This document shows positions 36,866 to 62,302 of a stretch of 64,000 nt of DNA, piece after piece. Position 1 is the first letter of the stretch; each line of letters begins with the position of its first letter. The DNA comes from Balanoglossus misakiensis (taxonomy: Eukaryota > Hemichordata). The stretch lies in contig CM082582.2 of NCBI GenBank assembly GCA_040954595.2, positions 10,478,001 through 10,542,000 on the forward strand, given 5' to 3'. Made by a program: the position numbers and the translations under genes. A model generated the notes under the pieces. It had not been told where the DNA came from, ran no database searches, and saw only the letters and a list, made by a program, of their open reading frames with translations.

Positions 36866-39800
36866 CTTGGTCGGCTACGGTGGCGAAAGAGTCTCTCCAA
36901 ATCACAATCTGCGTCCCGGACAGCAGAGCACTGAAAAACCACTGCCGCTGTTGTGCTGTCTGAACTGAACGCAGAGCAACAAGTGTCATACGATCGCCGA
37001 TGCCCCGCCGAGACAGATATACTCTGGTATTTCAAAAATTCACCTTCCTCCAAATTTGTCGATCGTGTTGCACAGATATCTACGAATATATCGGCCGAAT
37101 ACGTGGTCAGGGAGGCGTCGATGAGCAAATCTTCTCAGTTTGGCCGAAGCTGAATTTCATCACAAGGGTCCTTTCATTGTTCCGTTGGTCTGGTCTTTTA
37201 GCGCTGGGTGTGGAGGAGGGGAAAAACTCATTTGCATAAAAAGATTGGAGTAATCACCACTTGTCCATCATATATGTGGACCGGATTCCGTCACTGGTTG
37301 CTTTTTTCCACAAACTGGGGGAGTTCCATCGGGTGGACTGCGCGTCTTCCTCATATACAAATCGCCACTACGCAATCACAGTGGGAACTTTGCCAATTAA
37401 AAAGCCGTCGGAAGAGTTTTTTTAATTGTCAACATTTGAGACATAATTTTAAATAACTATTTAAATAGAAAGAAAACAAAATATCTGGCGTGCATTTTAG
37501 AAACAGCTGCGTCACATCCTTGGAGCCCGATCCTGCTTTGTGCGTACCGCTGATGATTGGGGGGACAGTGACGTCATCGACTTTTTTACGCGTTTGGGTT
37601 ATTTTCCATCAACTTTGTAATCCATTTACAGGAAAGGGGCACGAAAGTATGTAGCAAACATTTTATTTTTTCCCTATGGAAAATCGCAATTCGAGCGCAG
37701 TTTCGTCAGAGCAATGCCAATTTCCTGGAGTATATTTTAGGACATTTCGCTTGCGCACGCCTTTAGAGAGGATCGTTAAAACAAACTACAGAGCAACTTG
37801 CTCGTGGACTTTAGATACGCCCATCTCCTGCGTCGGGAACTGTCGTCTCTATGGCAACGGAGGCGGTGATTGGAGGATGGGACCGGCTGACAGGCATCAA
37901 ATGGATGCGATGGCATACCACACTGACACTATCAATATCGGCCGAATAAATGATCCTCAGCCCCATGGTAAATAACCTGTTGCTCTCGCATTCCATACCG
38001 AAAAAGGAAAAGCCATCATCGGCGAGAGAAGAGCGAGTGAGAGACTGAGCGCGCGCGCTGGATCTAATTTAAGATCCACAACCACAACAAGCGCAAGCCG
38101 GCGGTGGTATATACCGGTATATAAGCAGCTTTGTACGCCGTCTCCATCCGCACCCGGTCATTTCGTAGTGCGAGAGAAAGTTGGCAGATGAAATTCGTTT
38201 CTGGCAATGGCTCTGCGACTTCCCGTTTATGTTTTTGTGGTATGGGAAATGAAAAAACCTCGGAGAGAAAGAGAGGTCGCCATTGTGAGTTAAGGCGGAT
38301 GCGTAGTGACTGTACAGAACCCGACCGCGTATATTCCCCGACACAGGATTTCCAAAAACGATTGTGTTCACATTATTATCAGTGTTGAACATACTTCCGA
38401 TGTGACCGTTGACCCCGCCATAATATCTTCACAGTTCTCAAGTTTCGCTTGACCTCAGCACTCGCCTTACAGATAGTTGTGATTAATTGCCAGATCGACT
38501 ATGTGTTGATTCATTCGCTACGTCCACTGGAGGAAAAAAATGTGTGGGCGTCCAGACGTCAGGCCGAAATAACGGTTCCCATCAGGTGGCCGTCCTTGTG
38601 TCGTTAAAGAGCAACAGGTGACTTTTCCTCTCGACACCTCAGCGGCGCCCAACGTCACGTGTCCAGCCAAATGTTGGTAACATTTATAATTGTTCCGGTG
38701 GTTTCCAGATATGGTGACGATTTTGTACCAACCGTGAAACCGTCATCTTTTCTATCTATATCAGCTCACACTATCAGTGTTAGTGTCGGGATTCCGGACT
38801 ACAAAATGGCGGCCGTGTAGTACCAGTGAGAATCTCGCGCGGTTTCTATGGCGATGTAATGGAGTCAGCCATATCTCGATCGTATTTTGGGGTCTGGTTT
38901 ACATAAATGTCGCCAGCATATCGCTATATGAGAACTGTAAGACTTGATTTATGTTACATAAGCAACTCACATTTCACCATCTAGTCAGACAGGCAGAAGT
39001 GAGTCTTGTATGAGCTCCCTTAGGGCCAGCACCATGAAAATGCGATTTTTTTATCAGAACTACAACCCCTCCCTCGAAACAGAATGAATTCCAGAAAAAA
39101 AACACGATTTTTTTCTTGAAGAGCTGCGCATGCCCCGGCATTTCAAGGGTCACGGCACGCGGTTGACCCCCAACAGAAGTGTTGAAACTGAATCATCTGA
39201 ACATACATTGCAGAAACGAATTTTATGAATCATTCGCGACCATCTCAATGACCGACGTCAATGATGTGACGTCACTCACATGCTTGTCGGGGGTCAGTAA
39301 CACCGGGACCCTTAGCGAATAAATTAAAGTCTTGTAGGCCGAGAAACTGAAAACTTTATGCTATAGTGTGAAAAGCTTTGGTTCCTTGGGCCTACAAGTT
39401 GAATTTCGGCCAATTTTGGCATCGATGTCAGCAAGGTCCGCAAATATTTCGTTACTGTAACTAATATGCTGGAATCAAAACTTGGTACCCGAAAGCTGTG
39501 ACCATGTATATGTATTACATATGGACAAGAGAATGACCCAAATTTGTCATTCCTCAAAATATCACAAGAAAATCTACTTTTTGCGACAGAAAATGAAGCC
39601 GAACTACTATATCGTCACCTTTCAAGTTTTTTCTACTTCTATTGTTTCAATATTATCAGGGATGTCGATGACTGTCTTTTTATGAATGGTAACATTTTGT
39701 AGTAAACAATCTAGCACGATGACATCGTTGCATGAATTATTATTAAAAATTCGATAAATGGTTCGCTGAACGTTTGACCTTTAACCCTGCGCATCTCTTC

Positions 39801-42800
39801 CCCAGACGGTATGACATCTTGTCATACTCTGAAATTTGTAGTAAGGAAGAAGCTTTGGTGGAATAAAATACCCATATATGTTGAAATCTGAAATATTTTC
39901 AACGTGTTGATTCAAACGACACGTACAGGCTAACAAGAATATGTACGCAATTCCCTTTCCTTCGCACAATGTAACAAAATACGGCGTATTTAGGATACAA
40001 ATATGGGTGTGTGTACGTGGTAAGCTTATTTTGAAATGAAAAACGTCTTTCGATTTTTTTGACATTATTCTGAATTTTCGTTCTGGATAAGTGTTCTGTA
40101 TGCCAAATGACATATCTGTCCCTTGAATGCAATGCAATGCAGATCAAACAAAACAAATAATATGGCGCAATAGGACAGAGCATTTATTCCGCGATAATAA
40201 TGAGACTGGCATGATATGTTGAAACCCAAGAAGAAATTTACGTGGACTTCGGCTTTTTAGGGCAAATACACGACACCGCATTCCATTGCAAAACCCGCCT
40301 GTTGATTTGTCTATTGAATCTGCGTCGTTTAGCGGTGCGTGGACCAATCGCTTGCCGTGTTTTGAAACTCCGGTTTGAACCCCGGCATTCTTTCATGCTC
40401 ACGGGGAGATGTGTCTGCTTGATGCGCGGAACAGGTGACCTGAACCCAAGACACCGTGCTGAATCCCCCGTGCTCTGTGGCGAAGCTTTGAAAGTGGTTC
40501 ACGGCAATAGATTCAAGTGGTAATGAATTCACTATCCAGTGGCACAAACGATTTTAATTCAAGACTACTACTAAATCTTCAAAACGATCGTTTGAGAAAG
40601 CGACCCCGTTATCGTCTTTCAGTCGTGTAAGTTGGTTGACCAAGCTTGTTTTCAGTCAAAACAGGTTTCCATATGTCTTGCCATTTTCGGCATTCTTGAG
40701 AAGACGCGGAGCAGGGTTTTTTGCACATGGCCCATGATGTCAGTGCAGCCTAGAATCTTGACGTCATCATTTATCGGGGCCCGATACGTCGTCCAGATTC
40801 GAGACGTATGCCGGTGTCAAGGAGGTGTTTGACAAAACCCCCGAAATTAGAAGAAATAAATGAGTGCATGGTGCCTATTTCTTCGAATGATATTGGCCGT
40901 TTTGTGAACTTGGTAAGACATGTATAAAGTATTCGAATCGCCAGTGAAAATTTGCCGATTCGACGCGATGTTACGACCGCCGTTCGGACGGCCTTGAACG
41001 GCGACCTACAGCGTTGAAGAAGGACGGGGATTGCCGGTCGCGTGTACCGCCCCCTGCATTACTGTGCAGACCACAGACCCCAGGGGTCCCCGCCTTCCTG
41101 TGCCTTACTGTTCAGGAACCACATGTGTGCGTGTAGCGCACGGTAATTAAAACAAATGACGGTACCCACAGACGCGGTAAACCGCAACCAGCGCTCAGAT
41201 CAGCGACTACACCAATCAACTTGAACACAGGGCTATTTTCGGAACACTTGGAGAAAATCATTTTCGAATACCTCAGTAGGATCATGCCGCCCAGCTGTGG
41301 CACCGGCAACGCCGCGTAACAGTTGCTTTACTCCATGGAATGTGCCAGGATAATAATTGTCCACCGGTGGGATTTCCACAGGATCCACGTGGACTTTTAA
41401 ATAAAACAGCTGAAGTTTTTTTAAATATCAAAAGTTGCCTCGCTTCCTTCGTGTAAGCCCCAACATTTATGTTTCTCGTTGATTTTCTCAATGTGCCCCT
41501 GTGGTGTAGTTGCCCCAGTCTTTACCAAACGTGTGACGCTTTTGGAATTTGTGAGCGAAACAGGGCTTCGCGTAGTTCCGTTCACTTGGATGCTACGCGA
41601 AAACCTGAAAAAGTAGGCTAATAAGCGTTTGATATTTCAGGACATGGTCGCTGTTATCTTTTTGACTCTGCCAAAACACAGGGCTTAGAATGATGGCGAG
41701 TATTTCACGACGCCGTGTATGAATCGTTACCAAGGCCAATACTAGTATTCAGACTTCCGACTCTTAACTCTGATTTTATAATATCTAAGTAGCTTTTTAG
41801 CATCCCGACTCTGGATTTTGACCCCTTTGTGATATTTGAAGTCGCATTTTCAACTCTACAACTTCAATTTTGTACTGCCGTGGAAGGCGATCTCAGATTC
41901 TGACGGAGGCGATTTTCGTGAAATATTTTCAGTAAATTCCAGCTCCCTGTTTATTTTGATACCGCGGGATTCCCCTCGGTCCGGAAGGCCAATCATCGAT
42001 ACACGTATCCTGGGAACCACGTGACATACACGCACGCTGGCAATTTCAACAGATGAGATTATTAGCGCAGTGTTGTTCCAGCGATTCGGTAAGCCCTTGA
42101 TTCCAACTGGGAAGCCGTTCGCCAACCAGCTGTTGGAGCGGAAGACTTGTCCGGTTTATTAGCTCCAGATGTATACACTGGGAGTGTTCATGTGGAGAGG
42201 GAATACAAAACTTCTGCGCATTGGGAGATTTGCGGAGTGAACGTAATCTCAATTGATATAAATAATGCATTTTTCAGTTCGGTCGTTCTTACAAAATATT
42301 TGGATTAAAAATATTCACACGGTTAACTCACAAATGCAAACATTCAAAAACATATTTCCTTTATCCATAACTTCCTTTAAAGATATTGCACAACATTTGT
42401 TCTTCCAGGGGATATTTTTGGCCCAACCCACTTTCTTCACCGAAAGTTAGTGAAACTTGTAACTTAAAGTTTGAATAGAGAAAACGTGCATACATGGTCA
42501 CGAAACACGTGCGTTTAACTGCGGCAGAATCTCTTTTTTTCGCGACCGGAAAATCAAATGAGCAAATTATCAGTTAATGGGCGGCACATGCGCACCATGT
42601 CCAGTCCGGAAATGTCCACGCACCCTGTGTTAGATATCGTGGCGTGAAAGATAACACACGCGACTGACATCACTGAAATGTCCGGAAGAGATGGAGAGTT
42701 GAGGGAGGGAGCGGGCAGGCAGGCGGGTAGACATGTGGAACTTCGCTGTATGCCACACCACAAAACAGCTGCTACCACTTGCAAACTCCGGGACTCCGTA

Positions 42801-43878
42801 ATTGGCCTTCACGTCACCCTCAGACCCCCGCGCAGCTTCGATGATAACGAAGCCAGTCAAGCGTGCGCATCGACACCCATCAATTAGGTTATTGATATTT
42901 GGGTGACCGGTGAGAATTACTTTGATTGGGGGTAATTCATGAGTGAAATCGTCTGCGTTAGTCATGCCAAGTTTATCGCGATTTACAATAAATTTCTCTG
43001 TACAAACATGGTCTCAGCGACATCCACAAAGCATGACGACGATTGGAGGCGCTCGTTTGCAACTGCATGACAGAAAGAAAAGGTGCACATGGGCTGTCCA
43101 CAACTCTGTCGGGTACGAGTTTGCTTGAAGTTGCAGAAAGCGTTGGAATCTTTGTATCATATATTTATAACAGTTGGGACAGTGATCAATTATCATGTGA
43201 TGATGAAATTACTACTAGAAGGCCTAGTTGTTCTCTCCGATAAGAAGAGTATCACTTTTCTAATCATCTCATGTCTTTCCGCTTGGCTCGGTTCCTCGTA
43301 TTCCGAATTTGAAGGTGCGAGCCTGCTGAAAATTATTTCCAGTTCGGTGAACAGGAAATCGCTAGATTAAAGCGAAGTGGTCGTGGTATAAAATGGAGAT
43401 GTATTCTTGGTGTTTTCGTCAGAGCTTCGTCAACTTTATTTAGGTAAACACGCATCAACAGGTGGGCGCGCGATATCACGCGCCGAAAAATATTATGCTT
43501 CAAATGTTTACTGTTGAAAACCCCAGGTAGCTGTTGATTTGTTGTGTGTGTGTTTTCAAAACGACCAGGCAAGAAGATAAACAAACCCTCCCATTCATTC
43601 CCGTACCACGCGCTCGTAGCTCAGGACGCGCGGAATCTGCAAAGCGAACACCTAACTTACGAGAGATAATTTAGATGGCTGCCTTTTCTATCATACAAAC
43701 CCGCCATTAGACAGAAAGTTCCTTTCAGATTTTCCCAAATCTTGTTATTTGTATGTAAGCACATCAAGCGCCAGGTATCTTTTTTATGCAACTAATTCTG
43801 TTTTACATACGAAAATACGGAATATTTTGCCCAGTTGTGTTCTTAAAAACAATAAGTTAAAGGCCCCTAAAAGGCAAA
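36866..43878. promoter_or_regulatory. 7-kb noncoding region between divergent Scratch and NUDT21
   Basis: No coding exon is supported. It must hold the Scratch promoter and 5' UTR on the left and the NUDT21 promoter on the right (CpG-containing sequence about 43600-43700). A perfect 16-bp palindrome TATATACCGGTATATA at 38108-38123 looks like a two-way TATA element next to a GC repeat (about 38050-38063). Its use as a core promoter for Scratch would require a 5' UTR of over 1 kb, so this is uncertain. The rest appears to be regulatory or neutral DNA. Confidence 0.45.
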
Positions 43879-54168
<10,290 letters not shown>

Positions 54169-55586
54169 AGGGCGTCGACTGCAACTTCATCGGCTATTTA
54201 GAGGGCATCTGTTACCGACTGTAAGTGAGACGCACCACATCTGTTCAGAAAGAGAGGCAGAGAGTGATGCTGATTACCATGGCGATGCGGCATCACTATC
54301 TACAGAAGTGCTCACTTGTCAAGGATAGCCTCCTTTGTAGCCCGGTGGTGATCCTGATCAACTTCACACGTTTTTTTTTTTTTTGTCTTCAAAGGGATCC
54401 AGAGTTCCATGGTCGCTCTTTCACAACATTGTCACATTTGTCTTTTTGCATGTTATCAAGTATCTACTGGTTACGTTCTTTCGGTGCGTTTTTATTTTTT
54501 TGCTTCGCGAAAAGTCAAATTTCTCACATTTTTATGAGAAAAAAACAACCGTAGGCCCTTGAGTTGCGATTCATGTCTGTTTCCATGTAAACGTGTGATT
54601 TTTGAAGCCTTTCTACCCGAGTTTTAATCTTAAATAAGCCCTCCAGCTGCTCTAACATCCTTGTTATCATTCTCATTTTTTTTCTATCGGCCATCATTTT
54701 CGTTAAATCCTTTCTCATACACACTGCCAAGGAACCAGTTTAAAATTGTAAATGGATTTTTTGTGTAATCACAGATAAGTAGGCTCATCCTTTCTTTACG
54801 ATTGACCTTCGGAGTGAAGAAACGCGAAAATGGGACCAAAATTAGCCTGTTGATTATTTTTTCTTTCACGGAGAGAAAACGGTGTTGAGTTCCGTGTTTG
54901 TTGATAAGCGTGCATTGACGCAGACTGACACTGAAGGGGCGAAATATGTGGATGGGATCGTACTCTCCTTTCTGAACGTGCGCATGTTAGCTCGGCTCGG
55001 CAATAACACTGACATTCGATTTGACGCATCCTCTCCACTTTCGTCGAATAATCCGAGATGGCATTTTCTCATTTCTTCCCTTTTAAGTGGCCGTGCCTGT
55101 CACTAATCCGAGCTGGCGTTGCCCAGATTAAAGTCCCTCGCTGAAACTTTTCATTTAGATGTCGCTGCAATTTCGGTCAACTGTTGTCATTCGGTGAAAA
55201 TTGTGCGGCGTGCACAAGAGGGGTATTGTACATTTCAATATAGAGCAGGCCGTTTTTTAATAGCATTTTGTCTCAAGACTACATTTTCAGTCATTCCCAA
55301 TCGTAATTTAATATACTCATTTTGTTAATGCCTCGGTGGATAGTTTTCAATGACTACATGAGAATTGATCGACATGAAATGTTAAGTTATGTAAGAGTTT
55401 TAGCAAATTAAATGTTTCTGTGCAGAGGCAATATTACAGCTGCTTTTTTAAGGGGGGAGACCACAGTTGATGTAGGTGTTTGTTTTATGAAATTTTATAG
55501 ACTGCTTTGAAGGCAACATGTCAAGTGTTTTGTTTGTCAGTAATGTGGACACCCTTCAAAACCTTGTTGAGTTTCGGAATCAATCG

Positions 55587-55608
55587 TGTAAATGTTAAAG
55601 TTAATAAA
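55587..55608 (+). terminator. candidate poly(A) signal of NUDT21
   Basis: TGTA at 55587-55590 is followed 12 nt later by AATAAA at 55603-55608, about 1.43 kb after the stop codon at 54168. It is the first perfect hexamer on the plus strand after the last exon that I noticed. A variant ATTAAA overlaps the stop codon region at 54164-54169 and is unlikely to be used. Confidence 0.5.
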
Positions 55609-58600
55609 TGTTAACAAATGACGGTTAGGATTAACTACAGTTGAGAATTTTGAAAAGGGGGTCTCCAAGATAGCGTGGAAAAAAACTTCTGCAGTCTATG
55701 TCTCTTGCAAATTGTTTTGTTTTACTTTGAAAGCCTATTTTCTGCCAGTAGTTTGACGGCATAGGACATCATTACAAACATACTGTGGCGAAAGAATATT
55801 CCTCAAACAAACACGCAATGGCAGTAAACACTGCTCTTTACTGGAGAGGCGCTCTTTCAAAGATTTTATTGCTTGGTGATATTGTTTTGTGTCTTTTATT
55901 TGTTATCGTTTGTGTATGTGTATTTAAAACAGGAAGATGGCTTTTTGTTGGAGTCATTGTGTTGGAGATTGTTATAAATAAAACTCAAGGGGCGTCTCTG
56001 TCCTTCGAGAGAAACATTCCTGTTGTGATCGCATTGTGGCCCGTAGTGGTGGGGAAACAAAGGTCGCTAATTGAACTGTTTGTTGTTTCTCTACTCACCA
56101 TCTGCTGCCAATTTTGGCTCCTGACTGATGGCATGTGTTAAGGGCCTGCATGACCCCCTTCCTTTGTCAATTTACACCTCTATTGTTCACCAGCAGGGCA
56201 CAAGATATTCTTTTGTCTTGGGCCCGAAGGCACAGTGCTCATGTGTAGCTTTTTGCTCAGGGGTTTGTGTAAATATCATTGTATGGGTATCCTTGGAATT
56301 GAGGATTTTTGTCTTCAATGGAGGTCTGATTTAGAGTTATGGGCCTGTGGTTTGTTATACCATGCACCCCAAGACAATCAGAGGGTGTGTGTGTATCATG
56401 GTGGTCATATTTTTACGTTTACTCGAACATCTTTGATTCAGTGCCCGACTACTTTTGTACAACCGTACACCGTGAATATTTTTTTGCGATACGATCCAAA
56501 ATGGCCGCCATCCGCCATTTTGTTTTAAAATTGGCCTTACAAGCATTGCGCGAATTTCTTTGCCGAGACGGCAACATATGTCATCGGATTATCCAGCTAA
56601 ATCGTGCCGACGACCTCGCTCCTTGAAATTTGAGCTCGCATTTAGTTGTATCTTGTTACGAAGACGGCGACAGATAAGATGCGCTTGGTACACAGGTGAA
56701 AAATGGCAATAAGACACAAGCTTACGTGACACCGTAACATTTTATGCCACCCAACCATATCAATTCAGGATTCAGATCAACAGTTCCATTTGTAAGGAAT
56801 TTCCAACTGAATCCAAACACTTTTGTGCAGTGAAAGGTGGTTAATTAATTAAACGTAAACTTTGGGACTCAAACAACAATTTAATAAACTGTGCAGATAT
56901 TTGCCAATATGGCCGCCCTGTCGTGTTTGACTGTGGCTCTCCTTATTTGGACATCGTTTTCCCTTATATGGGGACCAGACCAAGGTAGACGATCTGCCCA
57001 CACAATCAATTATATAAAGTTAGCAGCTCCGCAACGCAAAGAAAGGGCGAGATAATTTTATTCGGAGCTCAAAATCCTCAGGGCCGATGAAATTATATTT
57101 AACATTCTCTATAAATAGAATCCCGTGTCTCACCCAGATGGAGTTATTGAAGCAACTGTCGGATAAAAACTGACATGCAAAATTCGCCATAAATTCTCCG
57201 ATGTTCCGACTTGTTGGGTTTTGCATGTATTGCCGGGGCTTTGTTCCAAGCTATTTCTTATTCATAGCTTTCGACGAAGTCGTATTTAACGGGAAACTTC
57301 GCCTTTCACGGCGTTAACTGAATATCACGTGACTCTCTCTCCCTTCCTTTCTTATTTCCTTGAAACGGCCTGAGCATTGCCTAATTAGTATCAACCGGGA
57401 TCAAACCGGACTATTTCGCTGTATATTTTACGAAAATAAATCCCCTTCGGATATTTCATCCATTTCACTGTAAAGAAAATCGAACTAGTGCAATTGCCGA
57501 ATCCAAGAAGCAACTGGCGTGTTTTCTATCGCATTAGGGACTTTCCTATTAAGCATGCATTGGACATAAAAATTATAACTGACAGATAAAAACAACTAAA
57601 GTGTGCCGTCAAACCGCAGTCGTATGATACGTCGAGATGTAACAATTTTATTTTCGATCTACCATTGGGTCGAAATAAACCGTCGCGTTATCTTTCTACA
57701 CCCATGAAGATTTAAGAGCTTGTTTGAAAATAGACACACCTTGGTTTCTCTAGGTTTATTGACAGTTATTCTCCAATATAGCGGTCATAAAACATCCCTA
57801 GCTCACGTCTGACTGTACTTTTGTTCATTAATCCGATCTCGTTGATTGTTTGCCAGTTGTAATACCGTGTCCGTAAGCCCGTCCGCGTCTTGACCAGATT
57901 GTCGATATTTCTCGGTCCATGCTAGTCACTCTGTTGTCTTCCGTGACATGGTCAGTGTGACAATGCCCCAGTACCCCAGCAACTTTTTACTTCTTCAATC
58001 AGTTTTTCACATTTTACTTTTGCTCCTTTCGTCAGTTCCAAATTTAAGTCCATCGCACCAATAATCAAAATTCCATAAATCTTCATACCGGATTCCAATT
58101 CGATTTCAATCTGTAGATTTGGGAAAGGTCCACTCAGAAGATTTTTTAACTTAAATTTTTACAGCCCCACCAGTCATTCTATTTCTGTGATTCTGCTGTT
58201 CGTTTGTTTGTGAATTGCCCGCCATCCATAAAATTGTCGTAAAAACAGAACAGTTTTACGACACCACTTTAACACTTACAGTCCGGTATATGGCATCGCT
58301 GGCGAGCGATACGTAGAGAGTGCATACCTCGATGAATTTATAGGGCAAAGGCAACGTAACTGTTCTTTTTTTTACCCCAAATATTGACTGTGATTGGTTT
58401 CTTTCTGATTTATTACTTGCAGTGTGATATCAAATTATAATACTTTCTCTGTCTTATTTTGGTTCAAACCTAAACCTACCCCGCCGTGAAAATATACATA
58501 GATATTAGATTAGACATTAATCATAGCTATGATCTCACTTGGATTTCTAGATTTAAATCAAAGCTGTAAAACGCGCAATAAAAATATTGCCTACATTAGA

Positions 58601-60389
58601 GTAATATAATCTGCTACGGTATACTGTGCCATAAAGTCGGTGAGTTTTTTTACGAAATTGTATCGGGAGTGCAATACGTTTTGCCGGATTGGTTTACAGC
58701 GCGGGTCGCTGTGTTGGAGACCGTCGCCGGAAAGCATATACATGGGTCCTCCGTGTACTGTGTACGTGAAGACATGCGCCGACGATAACGCACCGTCAGA
58801 TTGGATTGGCGAAAACAATAGTTCTCCCCGCGCGGTCTAATATACTTTCATTAGTTATTGATAATATTTCTGGGCGTTGTGGAGGGGGTCCAGGTGCGCG
58901 GGGTCAGCCGGGGTTAATTATCGCATAATGGAAAAGCGTTAGAAATGTCTTTTGGACCGGCTCGTCAGAAATTCAGTTGGAGCTGAGACGGGGATTCCAA
59001 GCGTCCGCCACACTGATTTAGTTAGCAGGAATAAATGATGAAGGGATGACGCCTGGAGATACATTTTAAATTTGAATAGCCTTCTATATAATTCAATGCC
59101 CAACCCAGACTGAAGTAGCGCGGAAAGCGCAGAAGATGTCATTCTCGTTTCCTCGTCTTCAAAAGAAGACGACCCGCCCGTGTGAATGCCCCAATCACGA
59201 CGAGCGCAGATCGAGTGAGAGGTGTTGGAAGCGAAGACAAAAAAAACTTCAGTCGATTCCACCATGTTTGGTTCATTTGCGCTTTTATTGTGCTGATGAA
59301 TATTTTGCGGGGATATTTCGCGATAATTCAAATACAAAGAAATGCGACACGTCATTAAGGAACTTATAGTTGCTGCGAATTCTGGAAATTGCATTATTCT
59401 AATTCATGTAGCTACAGTTAAATAAGTCCAAGTACACTGTTTTCGTGGGTGTTTTTTTTCTGATCACATTTTCATTAGCGACGGTCCAAAACAACTAACC
59501 GTATTCAATATCAATTTGTCTGTCCATCATTTTTTCTTGAGCCATCAGTGGGTCTACTCTGTATAAAAACGATAAGACTATTCTGTCCCCTGCAACGCCT
59601 AAAAATCCGGACGTGGAATTTTAAAGTTAGTGTCTGGCAACGCTGTCTTCGTTCCGGGTTATCGGTTGCCAGATAAAGACGTCATAAATCAGGCGCGAAA
59701 TTGTGCAGAAGGGACGCACTGCCTACATTAACTACAGAAACAGTTAAAGGCCAGTAAATAGTAGGGGCATAGACGTGTATGTAAAATCTAATGTCCTCAT
59801 CCCAAGACGCCTCTAATTGTGTCAGTCCGATATGGCGCGCGCCGCATAAGTACCTAGATAATGTTACAAAATATGTACATCGCATTTCGATGATATAAAA
59901 CAATGGGGGATGTCGTTTCGAGATATACCACATCCCATGTCGTATTTTTGTCGCAATTCCAACTTTATTGTCTTAAAACGCGTCAATCGATTTCAATATC
60001 GCGCCGATTATAAAATCAAAGTTACTAATGTAATAAACGATAAATTTTCTGCGGAGGTTAATGGTTTTCCTTTTTAGATTTTCCGTGAGCATAGAATGGA
60101 TTCATTGGGTCCGTTAACTCGGACGCATCAATGTAAACTATCGATTTTTTCTTCTCCTCCATGCACTAGTGCACCGTGTAAACAAAAAAGGAAAAGTCCG
60201 CAGCCAGAATTAACCAAGCACTTGTTAAATGGAAATGCTCCTCTGCCACGCCGACATAGACCAATTAAATATTTCCACCGAATTCATTAATTGGGTGGAC
60301 ATCTGTTTTGGCATCCAGATTCTCATCTTTGATCGTTTCTTCGATCCAGGCTTTTTTTCTGTAATCTCGCGCCAGTGCGCATGTGCTGA

Positions 60390-60397
60390 TGACGTCA
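60390..60397. promoter_or_regulatory. consensus CRE palindrome
   Basis: TGACGTCA, extended to GATGACGTCATT, the CREB/ATF binding consensus. It stands in gene-free DNA 6 kb downstream of NUDT21. Motif match only. Confidence 0.4.
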
Positions 60398-61358
60398 TTG
60401 CGAGCTGTCTCCCTTTGTTCGCTCGCAACAGGAGACAACCTGTTAGAGAGCAACACTACGAAACAAAAGGGCTTTAGAATACGACAGCGGAAAAAGAAAG
60501 CGATAAGAAGTAGATATATTTGTATCGGCACCGCGACAGATAGCAGGGGGGATATGCGAACATGGTGACAAAAATTGGAGATAGTTATCACATTTTGCTG
60601 GGTAGTCTCGTCGTCAGTGGAAGGAGTATGTAGATTGACGTTCTTTAGTTGACCCACGCGTCGCGAATAATACCAACAGATAACAGATTCAAGATTGCAT
60701 ATTCGATAACTACAAATGTACTAGACTGTCTAGTATGCAACCTGTGAGAATAATAAAACAACCGAGCAATATTCCACATGGCGAATTCGGTTCAATATTT
60801 AAGAGAGTACGCGCGCGAGAGAGAGAAAATCTCGCTTGACTGCAGACTCGTCTCGTTGCACATTTGCCGCTCTCGAAATTGCCTTAATGGATGGCGACAA
60901 TGCCAGAGCTTCGCGGGGAAATTCCGACACTTATTATTGTCGTCTGCTCCCCATTTAAATGGAAAAAAATCTGGAAATTAAGATCGCCGAATAGGGTCAG
61001 CGCCTTGGTTTGTACTGGGATTGTAATAAACATGGTATACGATAAATGATTTGGACGAGGCCTCATTAAACATTCATAGTGAAATCGCAACGCGTCAGCA
61101 TCCATTTTATCAGTTTACCGTGGTATTTCACTTACAAGGCGGAGAGGCTGACCCCGGCACTACGTTTCCATTTACTAGCCTCTCTCCCTGCAGCTTAAAT
61201 CTCATCATTTCTGATGTATCTCGCTGCCACTGATTGGTTGTTGTGAAAAAATGCTTCCATCCCGACCTCTGTGATTTTCGGGTTCAGAGGGCGGAGGAAG
61301 TTGAAAATATCTAATTAAGCAAGATAAGTCATTGAAAGTCGCGCGGATTCAATTTTAG

Positions 61359-61387
61359 GAGAGAGAGAGAAAAAAAGGGGGGGGGGG
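61359..61387. repeat. GA/A/G purine tract
   Basis: A short GA repeat is followed by an A run and 11 G (61377-61387), giving an uninterrupted purine stretch of about 30 bp. Such tracts can form triplex or other non-B DNA. No gene association. Confidence 0.85.
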
Positions 61388-62302
61388 TGAATTGAAATTT
61401 AGCAAAGTGGCGAATTCTGTAATCCAAATTCGAATTCCGCACTGAGAATGATAGATTAATGTTTTAACTGGGCTAATTTCTGCAGACACGTTTACCGCAT
61501 AATTTCTTGCATCGTGAAAACTCAAATGCTGCAATAAAATATGATACGGTTTCAATATTTCGACAATAAAATTCTTTCATTGTAAAACACGCCGTGAAAA
61601 AAAGCGGGACATGTCAATAATATGTCCAATTGGATATGTAGGCTATGTCTTGTTATTGACGTCGTGTCTATTGATTAGGCGCGGCGGTGGGTTTATCGAG
61701 TCCTCGCCACACGCGCTGCGATTGTGTATCAAAAGCAGGAATTTTAATTTAGCTTGTGTGTGCCGAGATGATAGTAAAAGAAAAACGCGGTAAATAAAGT
61801 GGAGTTGTATAGTTAAAGCGATTCCAAGTCATCGAGCTCTCTCCGCCAAGTCAGTTTATAAAGATAACGAATGTGTGATTTATTTCTGCATTGTTAATGT
61901 TTTCGCTGCACCTATAATTACGACATCTGCGAGGATTTGTCACCCAAAGTTGTCAATTTGGCCTAGGGGGGATTGTCGCCAATTGTTCCAATACATCCTT
62001 AAATCGGAAATCCATTGAGGACCTCCTCAACATGAACCAGTCATCCCCGGTAAGAACCCTTAACATATCTGCAGTACACTGTTTCGCTCCAGTTTAATTG
62101 TTCTGGCCGGTTGTCGGGGGAAATCACGCTGGTTGGCAAATCTGCGTCTTTCTTGGTGCTCCAGGCGCGGCGGGCCAATAATGACCAAAAGTACATGTTA
62201 ATTTCCCAGTACCGGTGTGAAATTAGTTCACCATGTTTCATCTTAATCAGTAAAATGGAGTACACGCTGTCCCGGGAGCATTTTCTTGCTAAATCGGTTA
62301 TC

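Noticed and set aside
55785-56141. Hydrophobic open frame downstream of NUDT21
   Set aside because: The hydrophobicity comes from T/G-rich noncoding DNA (TTTTGT runs). No homology is recognised and no promoter or poly(A) context fits.
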